Shown here one piece after another: positions 52,159-58,530 of a stretch of DNA of 64,000 nucleotides. Both the position numbers and the translations under genes were made by a program. Under the pieces are notes generated by a model. It was not told the origin of the DNA. It saw only the letters and a program-made list of their open reading frames with translations, and did no database searches. Position 1 is the first letter of the stretch; each line of letters begins with the position of its first letter. This stretch comes from a virus. The stretch is taken from positions 62,001 to 126,000 of IMG/VR virus record IMGVR_UViG_3300036399_001951; one strand, written 5' to 3'.

Positions 52159-52620
52159 TTACATCCCCTTAGATCTCCCGCTCGGGTCGATAAATTTTCG
52201 GCCAATTCCAGTAAATCTATTATCTTTTTTAGCTTCAACTTCAAACGGTCTTGGCTCGTCAGACGTTACATATGTATCGTAGAACGATTCTACATCTTCA
52301 CCTGTCTGATCATGATACCAATCTAACATACTCATGATATCATTTGCTTGTCCTCTAAATGTAACCTCAGGATTACCTCCACCTGGACCATATGGAACAA
52401 GACCAATAATTTGCAAATCAAATTGTTCGCAAATTTCATGTAACATTTGTAGAAAATCATTAGCTGATTCAGAAGGATCATATCCCAAATCGATGCTAAC
52501 TTGCTTTAATCCACCTCTGGATCTTTCCGCTCCGGCAGGATCTACCATTGAGCGCATATCCTCACCGCCTTCAAATTCTTCGCTTTCACGAATGAACGTA
52601 GAAAATTTCTTTACTCTCAT
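52159..52620 (-). CDS. Tagged paralogue of an early protein
   Basis: 153 residues from the ATG at 52620. A longer frame upstream runs through the promoter and is unlikely. The N-terminus RVKKFSTFIRESEEFEGG is a shared tag. The body (LHEICEQFDLQIIGLVPYGP to VTFRGQANDIMSML and EDVESFYDTY) matches the untagged early protein at 56076-56414 in the same order (IIGFWP, ITFRGEDDD, YYDEY). The tag therefore looks like an add-on. Late-type box upstream. The biochemical role is unknown. Confidence 0.7.
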   Translation of the reverse strand: MRVKKFSTFIRESEEFEGGEDMRSMVDPAGAERSRGGLKQVSIDLGYDPSESANDFLQMLHEICEQFDLQIIGLVPYGPGGGNPEVTFRGQANDIMSMLDWYHDQTGEDVESFYDTYVTSDEPRPFEVEAKKDNRFTGIGRKFIDPSGRSKGM

Positions 52621-52630
52621 TTCTTTTTTA

Positions 52631-52652
52631 ATTTTTATTTTATTTATTTTTC
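52631..52652 (-). promoter_or_regulatory. Late-type promoter
   Basis: Minus-strand AAAATAAATAAAATAAAAAT, about 12 bp before the start at 52620. It is the main reason for choosing that start. Confidence 0.55.
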
Positions 52653-52796
52653 CATGTCCCAAATTTTGCTTATATTTATAGATTGCAGTGACCTGAAAAA
52701 TGGACACCCAACTGGAATCTAAAATAACACTCATAACCGCTCCGCTAAAATTCAGAAAAAAGTTTCCAAATAATTTTTTAGATTCCCAAATTCTTC

Positions 52797-52814
52797 TTAT
52801 ATTTACTATATAAC
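52797..52814 (+). promoter_or_regulatory. Early-type promoter
   Basis: TTATATTTACTATATAAC, 16 bp before the ATG at 52831. Confidence 0.65.
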
Positions 52815-52830
52815 TTAAAAACAAAAAGAA

Positions 52831-52974
52831 ATGAATTTTGGAGAAAAGATTTTTTTAGGGGTTTTACAAACAATTTCATGGTGTTTAGGAGCCACAGTAA
52901 TGATTGCGTTAAGTTACGCATTTTATCAAATTGCAACGGGTAATATACACGGAACGGCATCATTTGAATTTTAG
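52831..52974 (+). CDS. Small single-pass membrane protein
   Basis: 47 residues: MNFGEKIFLGVLQTISWCLG, then ATVMIALSYAFYQIATG and a polar end. It follows an early-type promoter and precedes a terminator, so it is a complete monocistronic unit. Function unknown. Confidence 0.6.
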   Translation: MNFGEKIFLGVLQTISWCLGATVMIALSYAFYQIATGNIHGTASFEF

Positions 52975-53005
52975 GTTTTAGTTTATATTTTATTTAAAAT
53001 TTAGA

Positions 53006-53033
53006 AAGGGGCTCAAAAGGCCCCTTATTTTTT
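53006..53033 (+). terminator. Intrinsic terminator
   Basis: AAGGGGC / GCCCCTT stem with a TCAAAAG loop and a T-rich tail. Confidence 0.82.
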
Positions 53034-53085
53034 TAATCCTATTTTTAATAATAGTTTAGGATATCTAGTTAGGACTCCCACTCCC

Positions 53086-53134
53086 GGAGCGAGACTGTAT
53101 CCAAAGGATTCACATAGTGAGAGGCCCGGCTCCG
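53086..53134. repeat. Variant boxed element
   Basis: CGGAGCG at 53085-53091 faces CGGCTCCG at 53127-53134; box starts are 42 bp apart instead of 25. Same place in the gap: after a terminator and before a promoter. Confidence 0.5.
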
Positions 53135-53173
53135 ATAATTATTATTTACGAAAGGTACCCAATTGAAAAAAAA

Positions 53174-53191
53174 GTATTATATTTATATAAG
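53174..53191 (+). promoter_or_regulatory. Early-type promoter
   Basis: GTATTATATTTATATAAG, 19 bp before the ATG at 53210. Confidence 0.6.
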
Positions 53192-53209
53192 AATTTAAAA
53201 CATATAAAG

Positions 53210-53398
53210 ATGAAGAAAAGAATTTTAGATGGATTAGATGCGGGATTATTTATCGGAATGATAGTGTTCGTATTTTCCGGTATCATAATGTATTTTGGTA
53301 ATCCGATTGGAGATTACTTATTACCTAGAACCGCGATTGTAGTTGTGTTGATAAGTATTATCCGGGAAGGGTTAACCCTAAAGTCCAGCCGAACTTAG
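53210..53398 (+). CDS. Small two-helix membrane protein
   Basis: 62 residues from the ATG at 53210, which has the promoter at the usual distance. An upstream GTG frame at 53117 would run through the boxed element and promoter. Two hydrophobic helices: LDAGLFIGMIVFVFSGIIMYF and PRTAIVVVLISIIREGL. Function unknown. Confidence 0.6.
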   Translation: MKKRILDGLDAGLFIGMIVFVFSGIIMYFGNPIGDYLLPRTAIVVVLISIIREGLTLKSSRT

Positions 53399-53425
53399 CG
53401 GAACTTAACAGATTTTAACAATCAG

Positions 53426-53450
53426 AGCCAGATCTTAGTCTGGCTTTTTA
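53426..53450 (+). terminator. Intrinsic terminator
   Basis: AGCCAGA / TCTGGCT stem and T-run. Confidence 0.85.
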
Positions 53451-53476
53451 GGTATATTAAAATAAATCAAAATAAA

Positions 53477-53659
53477 ATGAACATGAAAAAAGCGTATTTA
53501 TTAATGGTTCTTTTAGCATTTGCTGGAATGACCTCATGCGGAGAAGCAAAATCTGATTCTGACACAACTGGCGAAGCTACTATTGAAGCAACTGGGGAGT
53601 GTACCTCAGCTGCGGACTCTCTAGAAGTGGCTCCAACTGAAGAAGCTACCGCAGAATAA
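53477..53659 (+). CDS. Small phage lipoprotein
   Basis: 60 residues. The signal peptide (KKAYLLMVLLAFAGMTSC) ends in a lipobox with Cys at about residue 21. The mature part is about 40 residues of Gly, Ala, Thr, Ser and Glu, strongly acidic and disordered. ATG at 53483 is an alternative start. Surface lipoproteins of phages often block re-infection by masking receptors; that is a guess here. Flanked by terminators on both sides. Confidence 0.7.
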   Translation: MNMKKAYLLMVLLAFAGMTSCGEAKSDSDTTGEATIEATGECTSAADSLEVAPTEEATAE

Positions 53660-53680
53660 GATTTTTCTGCCTCCCAAAAG

Positions 53681-53705
53681 GGCCCTCAATAGAGGGCTTT
53701 TTTTT
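53681..53705 (+). terminator. Intrinsic terminator
   Basis: GCCCTC-AATA-GAGGGC followed by eight T. Confidence 0.9.
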
Positions 53706-53758
53706 GGTCTGGGCCCGGGGCGATGGAGGTCCGTAAGAAACCGCTCCGTAGTAGGCCC

Positions 53759-53789
53759 GGAGCGAGGCAAGCCTCTAGCAAGTGGTTCC
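53759..53789. repeat. 31-bp boxed element
   Basis: GGAGCG at 53759 and GGTTCC at 53784, starts 25 bp apart. Read on the other strand it is nearly the same sequence as the element at 55959-55989 (core CTTGCTAGAGGCTTGCCTCG). Confidence 0.75.
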
Positions 53790-53842
53790 AGGCCTTGCTA
53801 TATTATTATCTAAAAGTTAGTATTATATCTAAAAACAAACCT

Positions 53843-54079
53843 ATGAGCAAATTAACCCGCCCCTTGCTATTGGAATTATATACAGATTGGACTAAACGTT
53901 GGGGCTTGAGCCGCAATAGCGAAGAGATACGGTTCGGACAGTGGGTTTGGATCCATTGGAATACTCAGTTAAGGGAACTAAAGGAGCGGTTCAAAGATTC
54001 CTCAAGCTTGCTAGATGGATTTTATGCTGAATCCCCAAAGACCGCATATGACCAGATTTACCGATTATTGGAATACTGA
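53843..54079 (+). CDS. Hypothetical protein
   Basis: 78 residues from the ATG at 53843. The open frame extends upstream to 53723 but would cross the boxed element and the likely promoter (AGTATTATATCT). The protein is Trp-rich and basic (LYTDWTKRWGLSRNSEE, GQWVWIHWNTQL). No family recognised. Confidence 0.58.
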   Translation: MSKLTRPLLLELYTDWTKRWGLSRNSEEIRFGQWVWIHWNTQLRELKERFKDSSSLLDGFYAESPKTAYDQIYRLLEY

Positions 54080-54158
54080 GCGATGGGATCTTGATCTTCC
54101 GGCTCTTAAAGAATGTTGAAAAAAAGTGATAAAAAGTTTTTCGGATTCCAAAATTCTT

Positions 54159-54175
54159 ATTATATTTATATAAGA
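54159..54175 (+). promoter_or_regulatory. Early-type promoter
   Basis: ATTATATTTATATAAG, 17 bp before the ATG at 54192. Confidence 0.6.
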
Positions 54176-54191
54176 ATTTAAAACAACAGAA

Positions 54192-54398
54192 ATGAAAAAG
54201 AAACTTGTAAATGGAATTGACCTTAAGACCTTAATAAATCATCATAGACCGTTGCACGATATGCGAGATGATGTTTTATTACCAATGATGTGGACCTCAG
54301 TACGAATGATGGAGGACCCTACAGTTCCAACTGCATTTAAACATCACGCCGTGGAAATGTATCAGGACGCGGAGCGAGAATTAGCGATACGTAACTAA
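54192..54398 (+). CDS. Small hypothetical protein
   Basis: 68 residues, helical, with two His pairs (NHHRPLHD and FKHHAVEMYQ). No family recognised. First of an early unit of two or three genes. Confidence 0.58.
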   Translation: MKKKLVNGIDLKTLINHHRPLHDMRDDVLLPMMWTSVRMMEDPTVPTAFKHHAVEMYQDAERELAIRN

Positions 54399-54410
54399 AT
54401 AAATTTAAAT

Positions 54411-54611
54411 ATGAATAATAATGAATTAATTCCTGATGAAGGAAGAGTTTGGAAAACCACTAGTGTAGCTATACAGAGCCGATGGTGGACCAAGGAATCA
54501 AGCGCATGGGATCGTGGAGGTAGCTTTAATATGGCATTATATCTCAGATTCTGTGAAGCACAAATGAGTAAGGACCATGAAGAGCAAGTTGAGAAAACAA
54601 ATCGAAAGTGA
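54411..54611 (+). CDS. Small hypothetical protein
   Basis: 66 residues with SRWWTKESSAWDRGG near the middle. No recognised family. It overlaps the next small ORF in another frame. Confidence 0.55.
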   Translation: MNNNELIPDEGRVWKTTSVAIQSRWWTKESSAWDRGGSFNMALYLRFCEAQMSKDHEEQVEKTNRK

Positions 54612-54744
54612 CATGAGGGAAGACCGTAAAGCGGCTGGCTATTTTGACGGCCGCTTTCGGACCCAAGTGCAACCTAATAAGCGCAAAAAGGAGGAACTGA
54701 AGCGGACTCGCGGAGCGAAAAAAGACTGGGAAAACGAAACTTAG
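54577..54744 (+). CDS. Small basic ORF overlapping the previous gene
   Basis: 55 residues with KSKLRKQIESDMRED, AAGYFDGRF and a Lys/Arg-rich end. It starts 35 bases before the preceding stop. The frame runs through a GGAGCG box (54712), which here codes for Gly-Ala. No other gene fits this 130-bp stretch, but the support is only the open frame. Confidence 0.42.
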   Translation: MKSKLRKQIESDMREDRKAAGYFDGRFRTQVQPNKRKKEELKRTRGAKKDWENET

Positions 54745-54758
54745 GGCAGGTCTTGAAG

Positions 54759-54780
54759 TATATTAGAAATAAATAATAAA
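54759..54780 (+). promoter_or_regulatory. Late-type promoter inside the early region
   Basis: TAGAAATAAATAATAAAGAA, 18 bp before the ATG at 54798. It is late-type although its neighbours carry early-type promoters. Confidence 0.5.
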
Positions 54781-54797
54781 GAAAAAACACTACTAAA

Positions 54798-55124
54798 ATG
54801 GAGACACTAGAACCTATATTTAATCCGGGATTAATTGACTTTATTAACTCCGTAGATGGTGACCTGGGACGGGACCCAGATAGCTTAGAGCTTTTTCAAT
54901 GGATTGTTGAAGACCACTATGATGCGATCATGGAGGATATGTTAGATTATTTTCAGGACCGACCTGACATGCAAGCTATGCAAGCAGAGACCGCTCTTCT
55001 AGAATTAGGAGCGATGTTGAAATACTTTGAAGAGAAGGAGGAATATGAGAAATGTTCTAAATTGGTAAGTGTCCAAAAGGAAATGAAGACCAGTTTTATA
55101 AAGGCTGGCCTTGTAAACCCATGA
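54798..55124 (+). CDS. Hypothetical protein with C-terminal EYEKC motif
   Basis: 108 acidic residues. The end (YFEEKEEYEKCSKL) matches the module at the end of the protein at 3301-3609. Two Asp-rich helices form the rest. The late-type promoter is shared with the structural half of the window, which suggests a related role. Function unknown. Confidence 0.62.
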   Translation: METLEPIFNPGLIDFINSVDGDLGRDPDSLELFQWIVEDHYDAIMEDMLDYFQDRPDMQAMQAETALLELGAMLKYFEEKEEYEKCSKLVSVQKEMKTSFIKAGLVNP

Positions 55125-55149
55125 TTCTCAAGATTTATAGGATATAAAA

Positions 55150-55172
55150 GACCCGGTTTGCCGGGTTTTTTT
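55150..55172 (+). terminator. Intrinsic terminator
   Basis: ACCCGG-TTTG-CCGGGT with a T-run. Confidence 0.88.
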
Positions 55173-55370
55173 ATGACCTTTTGCCCGCCATCTTTGACAA
55201 GAAGAAGCCGCTTCTCGCTCGGGATCCTATTTGATCTGGACATCTCTTGGATTCAGTTAATCCGATCTCGCTCCCGAGCCAAGTGAGATCCAGAATCCAG
55301 AAGGCTGAGCAAATCCAGCTTCGCTCCGATAATAATTATCCCAAACATAGTATCTAATTGAAGAAAAAGT

Positions 55371-55386
55371 ATTATATTTATATAAG
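55371..55386 (+). promoter_or_regulatory. Early-type promoter
   Basis: ATTATATTTATATAAG, 17 bp before the ATG at 55404. Confidence 0.6.
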
Positions 55387-55403
55387 AACTTAAAACAATA
55401 AAG

Positions 55404-55622
55404 ATGAAAAACAAAAAAGAATGGGATGGCTTTTGCCATCGATGCTCACAGGCCTCAATAGGCTACACTATGAGCTGGTTTAATCAGGAATTGATATGTC
55501 CGGATTGCGATAAGAAGGAACATCAACATCCCAAGATTGAAGAAGCTAAAGGAGCGGATTGGGAAGCTTGCAAGCAAGGTAACTTTAACTTTTCAGGAAT
55601 CGGTAAACCTCACGACCTATGA
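55404..55622 (+). CDS. Small zinc-ribbon protein
   Basis: 72 residues with two Cys pairs, CHRC (about residues 11-14) and CPDC (about 32-35), flanking a short beta segment SMSWFNQELI-like. Then comes HPKIEEAKGADWEACKQGNF and GIGKPHDL. Small phage proteins with this ribbon plus a G-N-x-N-F-x-GIG end are familiar, but no function is known. The stop overlaps the next ATG (ATGA). Confidence 0.68.
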   Translation: MKNKKEWDGFCHRCSQASIGYTMSWFNQELICPDCDKKEHQHPKIEEAKGADWEACKQGNFNFSGIGKPHDL

Positions 55623-55891
55623 TACGCCCAAGATCAGAAATGTCCCCGCAAATCGAGATTGATTTGAACGGACCTCAAGGAAATGCATTTTGCCTATTAG
55701 GTATGGTGCCTAACTTGTGTAGAAATTATGGAGTAGAAGTAGAAGGCCTGGACGGGATGCGGGATCTAGGATTCGTTACCGCAAAAAACAGTGCAGAATA
55801 CATACAGGACCAGATGAAAAGCGGAGATTATGAGAATCTCTTATCTGTATTCGATTCCTACTTCGGGGAATGGGTAATCCTATATAGATAG
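55619..55891 (+). CDS. Conserved-type small phage protein
   Basis: 90 residues. IDLNGPQGNAFCLLGMV near the start and QMKSGDYENLLSVFDSYFG near the end form a pattern familiar from short phage proteins (DGP-x-GNAF, then SGDY-NLL). No function is assigned to it as far as I know. Coupled to the zinc-ribbon gene. Confidence 0.65.
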   Translation: MIRPRSEMSPQIEIDLNGPQGNAFCLLGMVPNLCRNYGVEVEGLDGMRDLGFVTAKNSAEYIQDQMKSGDYENLLSVFDSYFGEWVILYR

Positions 55892-55921
55892 GATATTAAC
55901 TCCGTAGTTGATTGATTTGGA

Positions 55922-55946
55922 GGGGAACTTGTTTCCCCTTTTTCTT
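55922..55946 (+). terminator. Intrinsic terminator preceded by CTCCGTAGT
   Basis: GGGGAAC / GTTTCCCC-type hairpin and T-run; CTCCGTAGT lies just upstream at 55900-55908. Confidence 0.8.
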
Positions 55947-55958
55947 TTTCCCAAGCTT

Positions 55959-55989
55959 GGAGCCGCTTGCTAGAGGCTTGCCTCGCTCC
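55959..55989. repeat. 31-bp boxed element
   Basis: GGAGCC at 55959 and CGCTCC at 55984, 25 bp apart; the interior includes GAGGCTTGCCTC. Confidence 0.75.
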
Positions 55990-56042
55990 GCAAAAATGTT
56001 TAAAATAAATTTTCAAAATTGTATTTTATATTTAAAAAATGA

Positions 56043-56060
56043 TTATATTTATATTATAAC
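56043..56060 (+). promoter_or_regulatory. Early-type promoter
   Basis: TTATATTTATATTATAAC, 15 bp before the ATG at 56076. Confidence 0.6.
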
Positions 56061-56075
56061 TTAAAAACAAATAAT

Positions 56076-56414
56076 ATGAAAAGAGAAATTGAATTAGTAT
56101 TTAGCTATGATGCTATGGAAGAAACTTCTAATTTTTTTGAATTTCTTCAAGAAGTTATTGAAGAATTCAGAGTGGAAATAATTGGATTTTGGCCAATGAG
56201 CGCATCTGGATGTTGGCCCGAAATAACATTTAGAGGTGAAGATGATGATCTCTATAGATTATGCTTAAAATATCATGGTGATGATGAAGAAGTAGCTAGA
56301 GATTATTATGATGAATATTCAATAGAGAGTTCATCAAATGAAATTAATATTCTTAAAGATGATCGATGGCCATCAAAGAATAAATGGATTGATAAAGATG
56401 GCAACTTCATTTAA
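56076..56414 (+). CDS. Early untagged paralogue of the tagged protein at 52159
   Basis: 112 acidic residues. The body FLQEVIEEFRVEIIGFWPMS to PEITFRGEDDDLYRL and ARDYYDEYS aligns by eye with residues about 40-115 of the tagged late protein. It starts directly at the domain and lacks the tag. No known fold; a small alpha/beta domain is likely. Confidence 0.68.
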   Translation: MKREIELVFSYDAMEETSNFFEFLQEVIEEFRVEIIGFWPMSASGCWPEITFRGEDDDLYRLCLKYHGDDEEVARDYYDEYSIESSSNEINILKDDRWPSKNKWIDKDGNFI

Positions 56415-56439
56415 AAATTAAAATTTAAAATTAAAGAAA

Positions 56440-56469
56440 TGAGCAATGAAAGTTGCTCATTTTTTTTTG
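56440..56469 (+). terminator. Intrinsic terminator
   Basis: GAGCAA / TTGCTC hairpin followed by nine T. Confidence 0.85.
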
Positions 56470-56479
56470 ATGTTTTGCT

Positions 56480-56510
56480 AGAGCCGCTTGCTAGGGGATC
56501 TCCTCGCTCC
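56480..56510. repeat. 31-bp boxed element
   Basis: AGAGCC at 56480 and CGCTCC at 56505, 25 bp apart; interior begins GCTTGCTAG like the element at 55959. Confidence 0.7.
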
Positions 56511-56551
56511 GAGATTAATTTATCCGCATTGGTAACGGATTCCCAAAAAAG

Positions 56552-56570
56552 TATTATATTTATATATAAC
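56552..56570 (+). promoter_or_regulatory. Early-type promoter
   Basis: TATTATATTTATATATAAC, 15 bp before the ATG at 56586. Confidence 0.62.
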
Positions 56571-56585
56571 TTAAAACAAAAGATC

Positions 56586-56741
56586 ATGTACAGTTTAGAT
56601 TGTAATTATTACGAGAAGCAATTTTCCTCCATTGACCAACTCATTGATGATGTGATTCAGAGCGGGATGGATCCGAACTATGAGATTACCTACAATGGCA
56701 AAGGCATTGGGGACCGGGCCATTGACCTAATCCAATTTTAG
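56586..56741 (+). CDS. Small hypothetical protein
   Basis: 51 residues from the ATG at 56586, which the promoter supports; the frame open upstream crosses the terminator and boxed element. Sequence MYSLDCNYYEKQFSSIDQL to YNGKGIGDRAIDLI; no family. Confidence 0.58.
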   Translation: MYSLDCNYYEKQFSSIDQLIDDVIQSGMDPNYEITYNGKGIGDRAIDLIQF

Positions 56742-56763
56742 AAATTAAAAATTTAAGTGAGGA

Positions 56764-56787
56764 AACCGGCTAACTGCCGGTTTTTTA
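56764..56787 (+). terminator. Intrinsic terminator
   Basis: ACCGGC-TAACT-GCCGGT with six T. Confidence 0.88.
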
Positions 56788-56841
56788 GGGTCCGAACTTT
56801 CGCAAACCTTGACCTTGGCAGAGAGTGGGCTCTCCCGCTCG

Positions 56842-56893
56842 GGAGCGAGTTAAGATCCAGAAATCAGTTGGATTCGGGATCGGCATTCGCTCC
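56842..56893. repeat. Variant boxed element
   Basis: CGCTCGGGAGCG palindrome at 56836-56847 and CGCTCC at 56888; first and last boxes are 46 bp apart. Confidence 0.5.
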
Positions 56894-56944
56894 GAAAAAT
56901 GTTTGCAATTTTTTTACCCAAAATGATACCAATTGGGAAATATG

Positions 56945-56961
56945 TATTATATTTATATAAG
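56945..56961 (+). promoter_or_regulatory. Early-type promoter
   Basis: ATTATATTTATATAAGA, 28 bp before the sigma-factor ATG at 56990. Confidence 0.6.
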
Positions 56962-56989
56962 AATTTAAACCAATTAAAAAACAAAGATT

Positions 56990-57667
56990 ATGAAAAATGT
57001 AGTTTTAAGCAGAACGATTACGAACAAAGATTCTAATTGTGTAGACCGTTACTTCCAGGACATCCAGGAATACGTTCCCCTAAGCGCTGATGAGGAAATC
57101 ATCATAGCACGTAAAGTTAAAGAGGGTGACCCGAGCGCACTGGAGCGATTAGTGAAGCACAATACTAGATTCGTTATTTCGGTAGCAAAGAAGTATCAGG
57201 GACGGGGCACACCCTTAAGTGACCTCATCAGCGAAGGTAATGTGGGTCTAATTGAAGCAGCAAAAAGATTTGACCCAGAACGAGGACATCGCTTTATCAC
57301 TTATGCAGTATGGTGGATTAAACAATCTATCTTAGCATCTATCGATAATGGTATTAAAAACTCTCACACTTCAATTGATGCTACAATTGGTGGCGGAGAG
57401 GATGAAGACTGGACAATTGCAAATCAATTGCGTTCAGATTCTCCCAGCACTGACCACATCGTTGAGCAAGATTCAATTAAAACTCAAGCCAATCGAATGC
57501 TATCACAATTAGCAGAACGTGAAAGAGAGATTATCAAATCACTATTTGGAATTGAGTGTAGAGCAATTGGAATTGATGAAGCTGGTAAGAAGTTTGGATT
57601 AACTCAACAGCGAATTGGACAAATCAGAGATAATGCTTTAAAGACCTTACAATCTAAGGTTAAGTAG
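56990..57667 (+). CDS. RpoD-like sigma factor lacking a clear region 3
   Basis: 225 residues. Region 1.2/2 is CVDRYFQDIQEYVPLSADEE, then LERLVKHNTRFVISVAKKYQ, LIEAAKRFDPERGHRF and ITYAVWWIKQSILASI (to about 125). The usual region 3 (VR-x-P-x-x-x and following helices) is replaced by a short acidic linker with GGGEDEDW. Region 4 is LAEREREIIKSLFGIE and a helix-turn-helix KKFGLTQQRIGQIRDNALK. Expressed from an early-type promoter, it is a candidate early or middle sigma factor. Confidence 0.92.
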   Translation: MKNVVLSRTITNKDSNCVDRYFQDIQEYVPLSADEEIIIARKVKEGDPSALERLVKHNTRFVISVAKKYQGRGTPLSDLISEGNVGLIEAAKRFDPERGHRFITYAVWWIKQSILASIDNGIKNSHTSIDATIGGGEDEDWTIANQLRSDSPSTDHIVEQDSIKTQANRMLSQLAEREREIIKSLFGIECRAIGIDEAGKKFGLTQQRIGQIRDNALKTLQSKVK

Positions 57668-57688
57668 AACCAAGCAACTCCGTAGTAA

Positions 57689-57715
57689 GGCCCTCCTTGT
57701 GGGGGCCTTTTTTAT
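57689..57715 (+). terminator. Intrinsic terminator with CTCCGTAGT upstream
   Basis: GGCCCTCC-TTGT-GGGGGCC and six T; CTCCGTAGT lies at 57678-57686. Confidence 0.85.
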
Positions 57716-57726
57716 TTGCCAGGTCT

Positions 57727-57805
57727 GGAGCGGTCCTCACCCGGACCTCATGCAGGTCATGGGGTAGGAGATCCGCTCCGTAGTGGCCGTGCCCGCCGAG
57801 GAGCG
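57727..57805. repeat. Variant boxed element cluster
   Basis: GGAGCG at 57727, CGCTCC at 57774 (followed by CTCCGTAGT) and GGAGCG at 57800 with GC-rich sequence between. Spacing differs from the 25-bp type. Confidence 0.5.
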
Positions 57806-57940
57806 GCGTCGTCTTGGATGCTCTCGAAGCGGGGTCGCCCTGGAAAATGGGCAAAAAAATAATTCTAAGATTTTTATATTTAATAAATTATTATTACTAT
57901 AGAGCTCGAGAAATTCGGGCTCTTTTTTGCGCCCAAGCTT

Positions 57941-57971
57941 GGAGATGTACCTTCGTGAATCTTCCCGCTCT
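57941..57971. repeat. 31-bp boxed element
   Basis: GGAGAT at 57941 and CGCTCT at 57966, 25 bp apart; both boxes are one or two bases off consensus. A further GGAGCG follows at 57978. Confidence 0.5.
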
Positions 57972-58024
57972 GGAAAAGGAGCGAGAAAAGATCCCTTGGA
58001 TTTTCAGGTATCTAGAATTATATG

Positions 58025-58046
58025 TATATTTACTTATACTTAATAA
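58025..58046 (+). promoter_or_regulatory. Early-type promoter
   Basis: TATATTTACTTATACTTAATAA, 10 bp before the ATG at 58057; a slightly altered copy. Confidence 0.5.
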
Positions 58047-58056
58047 CTTAAACAAC

Positions 58057-58281
58057 ATGGAAACAACAGTGTTTATTAAAATCTCAGGTCGCAAGGAGCC
58101 AGGGTATCCGACAACATCGCATCAGGTAACATTCGATGGGGACCTTACCGTATTTGAAAACCTAGTAGATGGGATTATAGATCAATTAGGTTATCGTAAA
58201 GCAGATGTATACATCGATAATCCTGAGGAATTTAACGAGGACGAGCAGGAGACCCTAGAAACTATGGGATTCATATTATGA
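58057..58281 (+). CDS. Small acidic hypothetical protein
   Basis: 74 residues from the ATG at 58057, supported by the promoter; the longer open frame crosses a boxed element. TTVFIKISGRKEPGYPTTSH and a C-terminal acidic helix. The stop overlaps the next start (ATGA). No family. Confidence 0.6.
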   Translation: METTVFIKISGRKEPGYPTTSHQVTFDGDLTVFENLVDGIIDQLGYRKADVYIDNPEEFNEDEQETLETMGFIL

Positions 58282-58508
58282 ATTGGCTACCGGTATCTGA
58301 TCGACATCAACAGGGACAAACCTCAATTGGAAATGTCTGGATACGATTTACCCGGTCAGGAGCGATAGATGCATGGTACACCTGCTTTGGAGAGACACGG
58401 AAATGGTGCGCACAGGAAGGGGATACTGTGGAATTAGTAAGAGAGTTAATAGAAGAAGAATATCAACGGGTTCTGTTCTCCCGTCAGTTAGCTGAGAAAA
58501 ACAGATAA
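58278..58508 (+). CDS. Small hypothetical protein
   Basis: 76 residues, coupled to the previous gene. A beta-rich start (IGNVWIRFTRSGAIDAWYTC) precedes a helix (LVRELIEEEYQRVLF). No family recognised. Confidence 0.6.
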   Translation: MNWLPVSDRHQQGQTSIGNVWIRFTRSGAIDAWYTCFGETRKWCAQEGDTVELVRELIEEEYQRVLFSRQLAEKNR

Positions 58509-58530
58509 TCTTTGTTTTAAGTTCTGATCA

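Noticed and set aside
52334-52681. 115-codon plus-strand frame
   Set aside because: Antisense to the tagged protein at 52159-52620 and runs through its promoter.
56757-56960. 67-codon plus-strand frame
   Set aside because: Begins at a GTG in a terminator and crosses a boxed element and a promoter; intergenic by all other signs.
57660-57854. 64-codon minus-strand frame in the GC-rich gap
   Set aside because: Covers a terminator and boxed elements; composition reflects the gap, not coding use.
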